Positions 42,235-53,837 of a stretch of 64,000 bases of DNA are shown piece by piece. The notes under the pieces are model-generated. The model searched no databases, was not told the origin of the DNA, and was given only the letters and a program-made list of their open reading frames with translations. How positions within the stretch are numbered: the stretch's first letter is position 1; every line of letters begins with the position of its first letter. The stretch comes from Meandrina meandrites. Taxonomy: Eukaryota > Cnidaria > Anthozoa > Scleractinia > Meandrinidae. The stretch spans positions 32,646,301-32,710,300 of the forward strand of contig OY855907.1 of the NCBI GenBank assembly GCA_963693305.1. Direction: 5' to 3'. The position numbers and the translations under genes were made by a program.

Positions 42235-42505
42235 TGCTACTGATATTTCTTCTTCCGAAGACGCAGAAAGTAAAGTTTCACGAGTCTTCAGATAAATTGT
42301 TGAATACTTTCGCGTGACTAATAAACTACGTAACAGTAACAAAAATAGCTGTATCGAACGCGCGCGTGCGAAAGAAGTGTAACGGCATTTTTTGTCACGC
42401 CAAAAATGTCACATAATGCTGGAGAGTTTTACCTTAACGCAATATCTGAAATTTATTTGCTGTTTACGACGCTAGGAGCATTTTAGTGGAAATAGTAGTT
42501 TTCAG

Positions 42506-42782
42506 ACAATGCGGGACATAAATCTTGGGACATGTGCCACAATTGTGGGCACAACGACTGCTTGCACCCCCCTCCCCCCAAGCAATGTTGAGATTTGCCT
42601 ATGCCACACAGCAAGTTCAGGGCATTTATGTTTTTCAACATTGCTTGGGGGAAGGGGGGCGCTTGGGAGTGGGGAACGGGGACTTGGGAGCGTATAGGCT
42701 CTTTTTTTAAATCCTCTAAGGATCTCTTGCACTATTCAATGCTTTTTTTAGAAATGTCCCAAGTATTTTTGACCTCCATTGT
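42506..42782 (+). repeat. 277 bp unit, right copy
   Basis: Base-for-base the same as 39768-40044 by eye, in the same orientation. It lies 35 bp before the next receptor exon. Confidence 0.92.
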
Positions 42783-42817
42783 AGCTTACAACTTCAATGC
42801 TTGTGTCTTTAAACTAG

Positions 42818-42889
42818 AATGTTGTCGGATAATCCTATAGAGACAATCGAACCAGAAGCATTCAGGCTTGGTGTTCCCCATTTATCAGT
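42818..42889 (+). CDS. LRR exon 16 (72 bp)
   Basis: Acceptor TTAAACTAG and donor GTAAGT. It encodes MLSDNPIETIEPEAF and so on, closer to the capping repeats of LRR proteins. Confidence 0.68.
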
Positions 42890-43239
42890 GTAAGTAAACT
42901 CTCCAAGTATATTAATTACGTATTAAATCCAATTGTGAAACCGTGTTAATGGTAATACGGTTAGTATGCACCAGAATAAAAAAAGCGATCCCCTCCTCTA
43001 TCCGAGACCGGAAGCAACAGCAACAAAAGATTGCCTAAGTCAAAAGTTCTTATAGCAACGTTAGGAAATGTACAATATAATCAATTATTGATCACAGTGG
43101 CGGTAAATATCTGTTGTACGTTAAATTGGTTTTCAGGTTTAATCTTTTTCCAACCTAGATTAATCTGTCTCAACATCATGAAAACACTTTCACAATAACA
43201 TAATCAATTGAATTCATTAAAAGGAAGACCAAAATATTG

Positions 43240-43556
43240 TTCCCTCTAGTTGCCCTGCATTCGTTTACATGATACCAACAGAACATGACACACTGGAACA
43301 ACCAGCGCGAGTTCACCCCGGTTCCCTCTAGTGGCTATGTATTCGTTTACATGGTACCACCAGAAAATTACACACTGGAACAGCCGGCGCGAGTTCACCC
43401 GGGTTCCCCCTAGTGATTCTGTATTCGTTTACATAATACCACCAGGACATTACATACCGGAACGACCGGTTCCCTCTAGAGGCTCTGTATTCGTTTACAT
43501 GATACCGCCAGAAAATGTCACTGAATGACCGGCGCGAGTTCACCCCGAGAACTGTA
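43240..43556. repeat. 82 bp satellite, four units
   Basis: Units start with TTCCCTCTAG at 43240, 43322, 43404 (TTCCCCCTAG) and 43470, so spacings are 82, 82 and 66. Each holds TATTCGTTTACAT and most hold GCGCGAGTTCACCC. Confidence 0.85.
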
Positions 43557-44217
43557 CTGGGGCAACAATTTCGTTCCTGTGTGAAATCTTGCAACAATAT
43601 CATGTTAACGAAGAAAATCCACTCCCTGCGGTATAAATCGGCCTTCCAGTGGACTGGAATGTGTAGTGCATGCAAAAATTTGGTCAGTCTAACATGGGGT
43701 CGTCACGCTGAACACCAGACGAGGCGAAAACAAACGCATTTCTTCGGGCACGTAAACCCGATACGAAATCAGGAATGCGATTTTTGGCACACAGACATGT
43801 AATGCTACGGGGCGGCTTCCACCCCGACCCCCCTCACCCCCCCCCCCCCCCCCTCTCACCCCTTGGGTTAAGTTGTTTTTCCCCTCCGGAATTAGCACTT
43901 TGTTTTCTATTAAAATATGAAAACTATCATGGCAGGTATCGTAAATAAGGCTTTGTTGCAGGAGTAGCAACATTAAAAATGCCACTTATGAATACTGCGT
44001 TAGCCATGTTCGAACGTCGAGGTGTTCGGAAATGTAATGAAACACTCTCGAGTGTTTCACATAATTATCTCCTCAATTTAAATTTTAACTAAGGAATAAA
44101 CGAAAAAGAAAAACGCAAAAATCACATATCCAAACCACTGTAGCAGTTCTGATTTTCTTTGTTTTAACTGATGAATTATTAATGAGTTTGAGAAAAGTCT
44201 GTCCATTCTTTTGACAG

Positions 44218-44292
44218 GTTTTTGCTAAGGACTAAGCTCAAGATGCTGAGCCTCGAATCATTCATTGGCATTAGTGGCATGAATTCTAAAAT
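44218..44292 (+). CDS. LRR exon 17 (75 bp)
   Basis: Acceptor TTTTGACAG and donor GTAATG. It encodes FLLRTKLKMLSLESF and so on. A weaker LRR match, but frame and phase fit both neighbours. Confidence 0.52.
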
Positions 44293-44552
44293 GTAATGTG
44301 TCTCATATATCTTAAGGAGCAATATCACAATGTTTTAGTCATTTTTTCTAAAATCGAAGGAAATCTCAAAATAATAATTTTCTATCATAGAAAAACTCCA
44401 ACTGAATAAAAAACGCCAAAATAACCAAAGATGGTCTCGACTGATGAAGATCATGACCGGTTACGACCAACAAACTTGAAAAAAAAAAGTGTCAATTTTT
44501 TCAAGATGTGTTTTCCGTGACGTACATTCTTTAATTCATATATTATTAATTA

Positions 44553-45649
44553 TTAGTATCACCCAACTAGTGGACTAATGCAAATCCTGCATGTCGATTG
44601 GCTAAGCTACTAGAGGACTACTAGTAATAGTCATCGAGTAGCGAAATTCGCCGGTCCTGAAAACCTACCAAAACCGAGTGGCGGCCGCTTTGCGTTGTGT
44701 GGAAATTTCAAAGGTGTTTTTGGATAATTTACTTGATAATTACATCCCAGAAAAGAACAAAAGGGCAACAAAGTATGGGATGAAGATTTTCAATGGTAAG
44801 TTGTGTTGTTGCTGTTTATTTGCAAAGTTCCTGCCACAAAAAGATGAAGTGTGGTACTGTAATTCTCCTGTCAGCAAAAACACACTTGAAAACATGATGA
44901 AAAACATGTCAACATCTGCCGGGATAGCTCCTCATGTAACTAACCACTGCGTCCGAGCTACATCATTTACAGTGCTCTTAGATCACAATATTGAAGCCAG
45001 GCATATTAAGACTGCCACTGGACACAAATCAGACAACTCCATTGAATCTTACTGTTCCAGGGCTTCCTTTCAATAGAAAGAGAACATGTCTAGTATATTG
45101 AGTGGCTTCATCTCTGGTGACTCGGCAGAACCACGAGTCAAGGGTGCTTCAACAACGAAAGAACTTGATGGAGCAAGCACTCTTTCTGTGGCTCCACAGG
45201 ATCAGCAGTCAACAGGGAGAATGCAAATGCCACAGTCTTTCAGCTTTCATGACTGCTCAGTTTCCATTTCAAACATGCGATGAACTAAACATCGACAAAC
45301 TATTGAACACTTGACCCAATTATCAATCGCCAACTAGATCTGGTTCACTTGAGCGTTCCTAGCATTTCATAAAAGTATTGTGGGTCATTGCGCTATTTTA
45401 AAGACGTTTTTTTTACGAACAGTTTGGTTGGATTTTCACCAACTTCACATCTGAATGAGTGAATGAATTTTCACAAGCTACGCTTTTCGACCACGTGTTG
45501 AAAAACGTGACAGTTATGTGAATTTATGCAAATTTTGCGCAATGGAGCGTGGCGCTTTCTTTCGTTTCATTCCCAAATTAATCTTTCTTCAACTTGCATT
45601 TGCTTACTTCCTTATTGCTTTTTCTGTCCGACTAGTTGGGTTATACTAA
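44553..45649. mobile_element. Element with inverted ends around a tyrosine-recombinase remnant
   Basis: Ends TTAGTATCACCCAACTAGTG (left) and the complement-like GACTAGTTGGGTTATACTAA (right) match over about 22 bp. Inside is a Crypton-like recombinase piece. The target duplication is not clear. Confidence 0.6.
44678..45283 (+). pseudogene. Crypton-like tyrosine recombinase, broken
   Basis: One reading frame from about 44678 is split by an in-frame TAG at 45074-45076 and then goes on to 45283. The first about 40 residues ([20 protein letters not shown]) look like the N-terminal helical domain. It then jumps, through sequence containing a GTAAGT donor, to the catalytic part. HCVRATSF holds the catalytic Arg, [11 protein letters not shown] the His pair, and SIESY the Tyr nucleophile. 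The end, [11 protein letters not shown], is typical of the family as I recall it. The middle of the protein is missing, so it cannot work. Confidence 0.65.
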
Positions 45650-45670
45650 AACAATTAGACCCATTGCCCT

Positions 45671-45733
45671 CAAGGGCTACGCGTCAATAGCCCATACGGC
45701 TTCGCCTCATTGGCTATTGACCCGTAGCCCTTG
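45671..45733. repeat. 22 bp inverted repeat hairpin
   Basis: CAAGGGCTACGCGTCAATAG plus CC pairs with 45712-45733 with one mismatch. Similar in design to 18353-18467. Confidence 0.75.
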
Positions 45734-46789
45734 AAGGCTACGGTTCTTATACAGTTAGAGGTTTCCATATTGTGCACGCGCGCGCGCGCATGTCGGTTAA
45801 GTTTTGTGTCACAACGAGGTTTTTAATACGCGCTACAGCCAATAGACTTTTTTATATGTGATTACTGTTCCTGCGGCTCACCAAGAATGACTAGAAAAGT
45901 AATTGAGCTAAAATGAAAGTGAGCTAAGAGCCGATCATGTTTACTATGGTGAAGGACGGAAGAAAATGTCAACAGCTACATATATGGAGAGAAAGACTGA
46001 TCTTCGCAGATAATCGACATATCGGTGGTGTTCGAACATTTCGCCACAAAAAGCCGCCGCTTCGTCTCCGATATATATAGAGCTGGTCCCGGTGATAGCT
46101 GATCGCCCTGCTGAATTGACAGCCGTTCTATCAATAGGAGGTATTGAACAAACTTTACTGAATATGCCAAATATTTTTTGGTTTCGTTGCGAGTTCGTAC
46201 TTGTTCTTCCGCAAATTGCTCACAAGAAACGAAGTGAATTCGCTTAGTTATCTACATAAAATTCTCTAACAGTAAAATAGAATAATTCGATGTTTAATAA
46301 ACTTACCAGTATTTAACCAAACTAAAACGGATCAAAACAAGATAACGCTGTTTGTAGCGATCACCGCTTTGCAAATTACAAGCTACCAATAAACAAATTC
46401 TCGTAAACCTGAAAGACTGCTTTTGAAAACTGATTCGACTTACATCCGGCTGGTCAACTTCCATCTATATCATGTTTGGGCGAATTTTGTTTTAAGTAAC
46501 CATTGCTAGAACTAAAAATAGGGAAGAGCGGTTCAGACGTTTTTTACGAGAGGAACCCCACAGAACAGGGCTGTCAATTACAAAGTCGTAACCAATACAG
46601 AATGAAAAATAGATACGATAGAGTGCACGTTTATCCAAATCTCTCTCATTACTTAAGCATGTAGATGGTATCATCGTGTAAATTAACAATAAAATAAAAC
46701 CCATTAACTTACTAGGGAACTCCATTACCATCCTTATATTTATAATCATCGTCGTTAAGTCATTGTTGTTGTTATTGTTATTTGTCCAG

Positions 46790-46846
46790 GTTGATGAACA
46801 ATCGAACAGTTAGAACACTTGAATACCAGAATTGCACAATTTATCT
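46790..46846 (+). CDS. Last LRR-region exon (57 bp)
   Basis: Acceptor TTTGTCCAG and donor GTTAGT. It encodes LMNNRTVRTLEYQNCTIYL, with an Asn-Cys-Thr glycosylation sequon. Too short for a full repeat, so probably a half-repeat or cap. Phase fits both sides. Confidence 0.5.
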
Positions 46847-48561
46847 GTTAGTATATAGATTTTGTATTTGGGCTGTGGAAATTTCAAGTGAGCCCGCTTT
46901 TGCCAAAATTACAACAGTGTCCTTATAATTAACAAGTAGACTTGTTGCTTCAAAATAATGTAACAAAAGCTGGCGATGGAGCTATTCACGGCGTTTCTTA
47001 AAGCGGGAGTTAAATTTCGTTGTGAAGGTTAAACTCCGGTTTGTCTTTTGTTGACATTGACTTAAACATGGTACGTTGTGCGAGGTACAGATAATGGACT
47101 GCTTGCTTTAAACAGCAAAGATCTTTCGCCACATCAATCAGGACTCGGAACGAGATTCTATGGCTGATTTTGAAGGTGATCATAACACTCTTAGGCTGTT
47201 GCTTTACTAAAATAATCTGTTATAAACCGTGAAGAGCTACTGTTTCGCGCAAAAAATCTGGCTGATGGAAATCAAAGGAATCCCTTCAGAAATTTTATTC
47301 TGGATAGAGCAGTTCTTTTTCTGGGACATTGCCGGTGGTACAATAGAGTTCCATAAATTCTTCCTGCGATTTGCTTAGCTGCGGTCGCGAATTCGTCTAA
47401 GCCATATCCAAACACCTGGCCATCTATATTTCTTATTTTAATTCCGATCATCGATGTCAAATGTTTTTTCTTACTTCATTTAAGATCATGCATCGATTTA
47501 GAAAGTCGCCATCGCACTTTTTTGTAAACAATTAAATTAAGTTGTGATTCCACTAGTCAACGCCATTAAAACGAGCATACATTCAAACCTCATAGGAATT
47601 TTTCTCTTCATTCGGGGTTTAAAACGTGTTGAACAGAAAGCAATCAAACTTTTCAACTGCAATTTTCACCGGAATATTTTTAAGGGAAAATAATAATGGT
47701 CCTTGATTGAAAAATAAAATAAAACGTTAGACTGGTTTAAAATTGTAAAAATGTTACTAAAATTATTTGTAAAAGTCCCAACGTTTCGGCTAAAACTTCA
47801 GCCTTCATCAGTGGAAAGTGACAAGGAATTTGTTAAAAAGCACGTTCTTATACTATGCAAATCGGAGCTTATTATGTTCTGTCCCTCAAGGCTAAATTTA
47901 AAAACTCGTGCGGCAAATGCATGCCATATCATCATCACGGTTCAGCAGATTCCTGCAAGTGTTGATTTCCCATGCTTCTAAAATGCGTCTGTTGCACCAT
48001 TTTGTGTTTGTACGTATTAAAAGGTGTTTGCAGATTCCCAGGAGATAGTGTGGCCAGAATGTAAACAATGTTCCGCTAAAGCTGACTTGTGCGAGTGTTT
48101 ATTTTCAACCGCAAGTGGTCATTTCTAAAAACCCTACAGCAATACACTTTCAACGTTATTAATTGTTTGCGAATTTTTCATTACCAGTTCTCGCAGTGAA
48201 CTAAAACACACTTTTTGTCATAGTCACGTGACTGATGACGTAATCACGCTGAGGTTGCTAAAAATGTAAATTTTGCGGGAATTGCTGTTTTCATGTGGTG
48301 TATTATCTTCCCGAACTTCAAGTTAACAAAGTTATTTGACATTTAAAACTTTTTCGGTGCAAAGGATGCTGGCAAGGTTTTTTTGTTATAATATCATTTT
48401 ATAAGTAATGTGTTAATCTTTATCTTTTGTGGCGCGCCATTTAACTAGGTTATAACTACTCTATTTGTAGATAATCGTACTACTACATTAAATGATTGGT
48501 TAATGGGAAGAAACACTTAGTTTTATTTCTGTTGTATGAAAATATCATTGCTTTCGTCTAG
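46847..48561. other. Intron, no exon seen
   Basis: A piece near 47755-47815 (CCCAACGTTTCGGCT...CTTCATCAG) looks like an interspersed repeat end. Otherwise nothing is recognised. Confidence 0.4.
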
Positions 48562-48767
48562 GAATCCTTCCAATTCCGACTCAGAGGCTGTCAACGTCAC
48601 CAAACCACATTTGGTTGTAGAGAACGCCTTTATGGCTGCTCTCTTGGCTTCGGGATTTAAGCAAAAAGGTGACGATGACGACGGCACAACATTTACACCA
48701 TGCCCCTTGGGAACATTTATTGATCCTTCAACTAAAGGAGAAAGAGGATGTCAAAATTGTCCACCAG
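48562..48767 (+). CDS. Cys-rich exon A (206 bp)
   Basis: Acceptor TTCGTCTAG and donor GTAACT. It joins phase 2 at the left and leaves phase 1. It encodes an acidic linker with one Asn-Val-Thr sequon and then CPLGTFIDPSTKGERGC, QNCPPG. This is the GCC2/GCC3 (ephrin-receptor-like) pattern of paired cysteines. Confidence 0.72.
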
Positions 48768-48889
48768 GTAACTTCTAAGTTCTTCTAATATCTAGTAAGA
48801 CGTGTTGTGTCACCAACCAAAGAAAGCTCGTGTAATAATGCATGTAAACTAATCATAGGTCTTTATGAGCGAATATACCTGTAACTGTA

Positions 48890-51330
48890 GGTTATACGGG
48901 TTATTGACCAAGCGTAAGGTCAAGATGGCGAGATATTGGCAAAGTTCTTTTTTGCGTGTAAACAACGGCGGTAACAACAATATTTTTTCGGGAGGGGCTT
49001 TAAGAGCACATGGCAAGCAATTGCTTATTTCTCGGCTGTTAAATGATTTACGCCAAAAAAAGAATCTCACAGAGATACTTTTCACTAAGTTTTAGGTCAA
49101 AAGGTGTAATATTCAGGCTGTAGAATTATTTAATCACAGACATGTTTTATATAATTACAGAACAATGTATGGACATCGAATGGTCACGTTGCAAAGAATG
49201 CTAATTTCTCGGCTACTCAATGATCCACACAAGTTACGCAAATGGATGCTTAATAACAGTCTTATAGAGATATTTTCCACCATATTTTGGATTGATAGGT
49301 TTAATAGCCGAGCTGTAGAATTATTTAATCGTTTTAGTTTCAGATCCATACAGAGAATGTATGGGCAAGCTTATTACAGAGAATGTATGGGCTGTTTACA
49401 CAGAATTGCAAATTTCTAGGTTGTTAAATCAATCAATCAACTGTATTAAAAGAGGGTAACGGCAAACAGTAAAACTGAAAAACAAGCGGCCCTCGGATTA
49501 CAAATTACAACTACATAATTATATACAATTTAAAATTTGAATTAAAATATTATAAAATACAATTAAAAATTTCTAAAAATAGGGATTAAGAATTAAAAAA
49601 CTGTAAAATGATGAATGTCCTTAAGGCTAGATGTGTAAAAATCAATTAGGCCAGTTTTAAAACAATGTAGACTCTCACTTTTCTTTAAGAAATTGGGAAG
49701 ATTGTTCCACCGTCTAGCAGCTCTCACGCTAAATGATCGCCCTCCTTCGGTTTTTCGTTTGAAACGGGGGCAGGCCAAGTTGACGGAGCCATATCGACTA
49801 TTTCTTTCATTTATTTCAGAGTTTGGCACTAAAAGTTCGTTCATATAGGATGGGCTTTGGCCATTAATGCGTTTGTACACTTGTGTTAAGATGTTTATTT
49901 TAACCTCGAGATGAACCGGAAGCCAATTTAAAATCTTGAAAAGTTCAACGCTGTTCGCTCGTGTTTCGGCGTCAAGGATAACGCGCGCAGCGCGTTTCTG
50001 GAGGGGAAGAATCCTCTGCTATTTCCCCAGAGAACACGACGACCACACCACGGAGGCGTAGAGCATGTCTTGCTTGATCATCGCGTTGTAATATGCTATC
50101 CTTTGTTGAAAAGGAAGAAATTTCTTAATTCTTTTCAGTACAGCAATACGCTGGGAAACCTTTCTACAGAGGTCATCGATATGTTCATCAAAGGACAGTT
50201 TGGAGTCGATTGTGACTCCCAGCAGTATTTGTGAGTTCACCTGTTCGAGTTCAGTGGCATTTAATTTAACTTGCAACTGCTGGTTCCCCATTCTTTTCTC
50301 AAGCCATTTGCCCGTCGCGAGCATTGTTTTGGTCTTTTTTTCGTTAAGAATCATTTGTTGTTATCTGACCATTTCTGCAGTTTATTCAAATCCGACTGGA
50401 GACTATCACTGACGGCCTGAGGTGCTAACCTATAGTCGGTGGAATAACTAACTGTAGTATCGTCAGCATATAAAATGATCTTCAATAAAAAGAAAAATGT
50501 AGGCTTAATAAGATTTATACGAAGTTACTTTTCTGTAAAGTCAAAAGGTCTAATATTCGGACAGTAGAATTATTGAATCGCAGACATGATTTATATAATT
50601 ACAGAGCAATGTATGGGCATCGAATGGCCACGGTACAAAGAATTGCAAACTTCTCGGCTCGACGATGATCCACACAAAATTGGGGACTTAACAAGAATCA
50701 TATAGAGATACTTTCAACCTTGCTTTAGATCGAAAGGTTTAATAGTCCAGCTGAAGAATTATTTAATTGTTTTAGTTACAGATCCATACACAGAATGCTC
50801 AATACAGCGAATGTATAGGCATGCTGCACTGAATTGCAAATTTCTCGGTTCTCGGTGATGTTCACCAAAACTAAAACCGTATGGTTAATAAGAGTCAAAG
50901 AGAGATACTTGTCTCCAAATTTTAGGTCAGAAAGTGCAGTATTCGTGCTGTAGAATAATTTAATGGCAGAAATGATTTACATATTTACAGAGAATTGTAA
51001 ATTATTTAATGAATATTTTACTTTTTAAAAATAAAACATTACTCTTTAGAGAGGCCTTTTTATATCAATCATATTTCATTTCTTAATGCAAAGTAAATTG
51101 TAAATTATTTAATTTATGTTTTACTTTTTAAAATTTCAAAGCGCCTTTGAACTTATGGAATTAGAGAATGTATGGGCAAATTGTACATAAGTGCTTATAT
51201 CTCGACTATTAATGATTCAAAACAGACAACATTTTTCCCTTAATAGCACTCACACCTAGAAGCTTAACCCAAAATCCGCAAAATTTCAGTTCAATAGGTC
51301 TAGAATTTGGGCTATACGAATACTATTATT
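48890..51330. repeat. Degenerate tandem array, unit about 220 bp
   Basis: Blocks such as TAATTACAGA..AATGTATGG, GAATTGCAAATTTCTCGG and CTGTAGAATTATTTAAT recur at least six times with much divergence. The array is split by the LINE at 49435-50497. Confidence 0.65.
49435..50497 (-). pseudogene. 5'-truncated CR1/L2-like LINE reverse transcriptase
   Basis: Reading leftward: the RT catalytic box LYADDTTV (50457-50477), then QSDLNKLQKWSDNN, a one-base frameshift at about 50355, then LGVTIDSKLSFDEHIDDLC and INGQSPSYMNELL. An in-frame TAG at 50021-50019 breaks the second part, which otherwise runs on to 49593. The 3' end is a short TTGATTGATTGA-type microsatellite (about 49425-49440), as in CR1/L2 elements. 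It is dead by three kinds of damage: 5' truncation, a frameshift and a nonsense codon. Confidence 0.78.
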
Positions 51331-52535
51331 TAATTTTATTTATTTTATTACTTGTTTGTGTAATTATTTATTTTTATTTATGGATTTTTGGCCAAATGGG
51401 ATTTTTTTCGTGCAGCAAAGAAATGCACACAGTGCAGGCCAAACGAGTATGCCGAACGGACCCGAATGCATCGAGCAGTTAAACGAGACACTATTTATAA
51501 TTACGATAGCTCTGATCGTCCAAACGAAAATTACCGGTGGATCTTGAGATATCTTTCTTTCTGACTTTTTTCGGCCCTCTGTGTTAATTAAAATATATAT
51601 GGCCGATACAAAAGCGAAAGTGACTCTAAGATTTTTTTCTGCTCAATCAGGGAGCAAGATTCGCAGAACCGTTTGGACATGGCCTGGAGAGACTCGTTTC
51701 CCAGCGGCTCTTTCTACTTTTCTGAAAACTTTCGCCCGGTTTACTCCGCTTCGCACCGACTTGGTCTCCGAGGATGAACTGCAAAATAAAAGTCCGATCA
51801 TTCGAGCTGCGAGTTTCGCAATTACTTGATTTGAAAACTGTCGAGTAACAAAGAAAGAGTTGGATCGAGAGCGTAAACTCCAGCAAAATAAACACTAATG
51901 TTAGTAACTTAAAAATGAATAAACGGTCATTACGTGACGTCACAATCTTTGCAGCAGTATTTTATCGGTGTACGTACTATTTCCCTTAGCATGGCTGCCG
52001 AAACAGAACAATATTGGAAAAAAAAATGTTGTAAGAGCACTGGCGCGGGTTCTATTCCTGGACCTGGTGTGATATGTGCGTTGAGTTTGTTGTTGGTTCT
52101 CCTCCCTTCTACGAGGGTTTTTCTCCGGTTTCTCCGGTGCTCATTCCTCCACAAAACACACACTTTTAAATTCCAATTTGCTTGAGAATCAGATGGCCAC
52201 AGTTTGTCAGTCGCAAGACTTTTACATGCAACCCTCATTAAACAAAGTCGATTCATTTACTTCTGATTTATAAAAATAATCGCTTTTAAAAAAACAAAAA
52301 AAGAATACCCTTTGATCATACTATAAAGGAACACATATACAGGAGACCAAAAAAATTCTATGTAACGATGATACTAGACAAAATAAACCACATAAAATTG
52401 TGTGCCTAAATTAGATTTAGAATAGGACCTTATATCACTACTGCAGAGATACAACAAAGAAAACTGTCCATATCTGTCCATTTTATTTTGTGTACTAAAG
52501 CTTAGATTCAATTGTGCTTGTTTATTTATTTTCAG
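51331..52535. other. Intron with SINE-like repeat and a doubtful Cys-rich stretch
   Basis: After TTTCGTGCAG at 51408-51417 the reading KKCTQCRPNEYAERT could be a small Cys-rich exon in phase 1. It has no good donor, and the flanking exons join well without it. Confidence 0.35.
52030..52180 (+). repeat. SINE-like repeat
   Basis: GCGCGGGTTCTATTCCTGG resembles a B box. It is followed by TTGTTGGTTCTC...GGGTTTTTCTCCGG, a repeat body I recall as widespread in cnidarians. Confidence 0.45.
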
Positions 52536-52661
52536 GGGGATTTTATTCTGACACCGTCGGCTACGTGGCCAAAACCTGCAAGAGATGTCCAAATGGTTCT
52601 TTTGTTGCATATGAAAAAACGCCAGGAAAACAACATCGCGATTGCAAGTCTTGTCCCTTAG
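52536..52661 (+). CDS. Cys-rich exon B (126 bp)
   Basis: Acceptor TTATTTTCAG and donor GTAAAG, phase 1 on both sides. It encodes GFYSDTVGYVAKTCKRCPNG, then DCKSCPLG. This is a second GCC2/GCC3-like module with the same Cys spacing as exon A. A symmetric phase-1 exon can be added or lost without a frame change. Confidence 0.78.
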   Translation, partial: GDFILTPSATWPKPARDVQMVLLLHMKKRQENNIAIASLVP

Positions 52662-53445
52662 GTAAAGAAAATTATTCAGGGCACATTGTAGTGAGACCAG
52701 TTTTTGTTCGAAGAACTTGGTGTTTTTCTACAGCAATTAGCTCATTTCAGAGTTCCGATAATTGGGAAAAATCTATGATTGTAAATCCAAGTGGGGAAAG
52801 AAAAACATATATCTGTGTACACTGGAATTAAATCATAACTCATCCTACGAAAGGTTTTGAGTTGTTTTGCAGTTGTTGTCCTCAAATCCATAGGCTGAAG
52901 AGCACAGATAGGTTTGTAAGCGAACAACCATAGCCTAATGCTACGTTTCGGAGAAAAGTTCATAAACCTCTTATCAAAAAAAAAAACGCTCCTATGCAGG
53001 GGACAGGGAGAAGTGCAAATTAAGGGCCTCTGGTTGCATGTTCCTTCGGGAAATGTTTATGTGCGGGATTTATAAAATTGCTGGAATTCCCATTTTCACA
53101 TCTCTTTATCGACATTGATTACACATTTCAAGCATCAAAGACAGGCATTAATCTCAGGCAAATTCACCATACTACTTGCATTTTAGGCATTTGGTCGTCG
53201 GAATCCACTAGAGAACTTCGGACCGAAGCGCGAGAACGAGGTTGCTTAATCTTGTCCTTATGATTTCCACTCACACATTTCACATCAATGTCATACAGAT
53301 ACTCGCGTTTTCAACTGCTTAGCATCAGGGATGAGTGATGGTTGCCCTATGGTTTTAAAGCTCCAGCAACAGCATTATATTTTTTTTTTCCTGAAATGTC
53401 GGAAAGTAAATCCCGCCCGATCGGCCAGTGTTGAGGCCCCATTAG

Positions 53446-53545
53446 GGGTTTTAGGGATACGGGATATTTGCGAAAAAAATTATAGGGATACGGGATATTT
53501 CGTGGAAAAATTATAGGGATACGGGATATTTAGAAAAGAGATTGA
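53446..53545 (+). repeat. Subterminal 33 bp repeats, left
   Basis: Three to four units of ATAGGGATACGGGATATTT plus an A-rich spacer. Similar units lie near the right end at 55315-55390 in the same orientation. Confidence 0.8.
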
Positions 53546-53837
53546 GGGATATCGAACGTCAACGTTTTCTTTTTTGACAGAATAAAACAGATTAATTGAT
53601 GAATATGAAAGACGCGAAAAGTAAAAAAAAGTACTTGAAAATGCGAATTAATGTATTTCCCCATGAAAAATTGACAATGTTACCACTCCCAACTCCCCCC
53701 CCCCCCCCCCCAACCCTCGACATATTTTTACCCAGATAAACCCTCCCCCTCCCCCACCTGGCTTTCTTCAATTTCCCACCACTTTTGACACTCTCACTCG
53801 TGGGCATCAACCTCACAGTAGGCCTTATCATTCGATC

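Larger units (their letters stand above)
39768..42783. mobile_element. Tc1/mariner-type element bounded by 277 bp direct repeats
   Basis: Two identical 277 bp units (39768-40044 and 42506-42782) flank a 2.46 kb centre with a DD34E transposase. TA lies on the outer sides (39767-39768 and 42782-42783), as Tc1/mariner insertion requires. The inner junctions lack TA. The outermost bases CAATG and CATTG are inverted copies. Confidence 0.65.

Noticed and set aside
43240..43556. CRISPR-like repeat pattern
   Set aside because: Units are contiguous 82 bp satellites without unique spacers, and the setting is eukaryotic.
51581..51829. 82-codon frame in the receptor intron
   Set aside because: No ATG-based support, no family match, and no splice context; left unassigned.
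53187..53263. Possible exon after TTTTAG reading WSSESTRELRTEARERG
   Set aside because: It ends in a stop, has no donor, and exons at 52536 and 55947 already join in phase with a sensible Cys-rich product.
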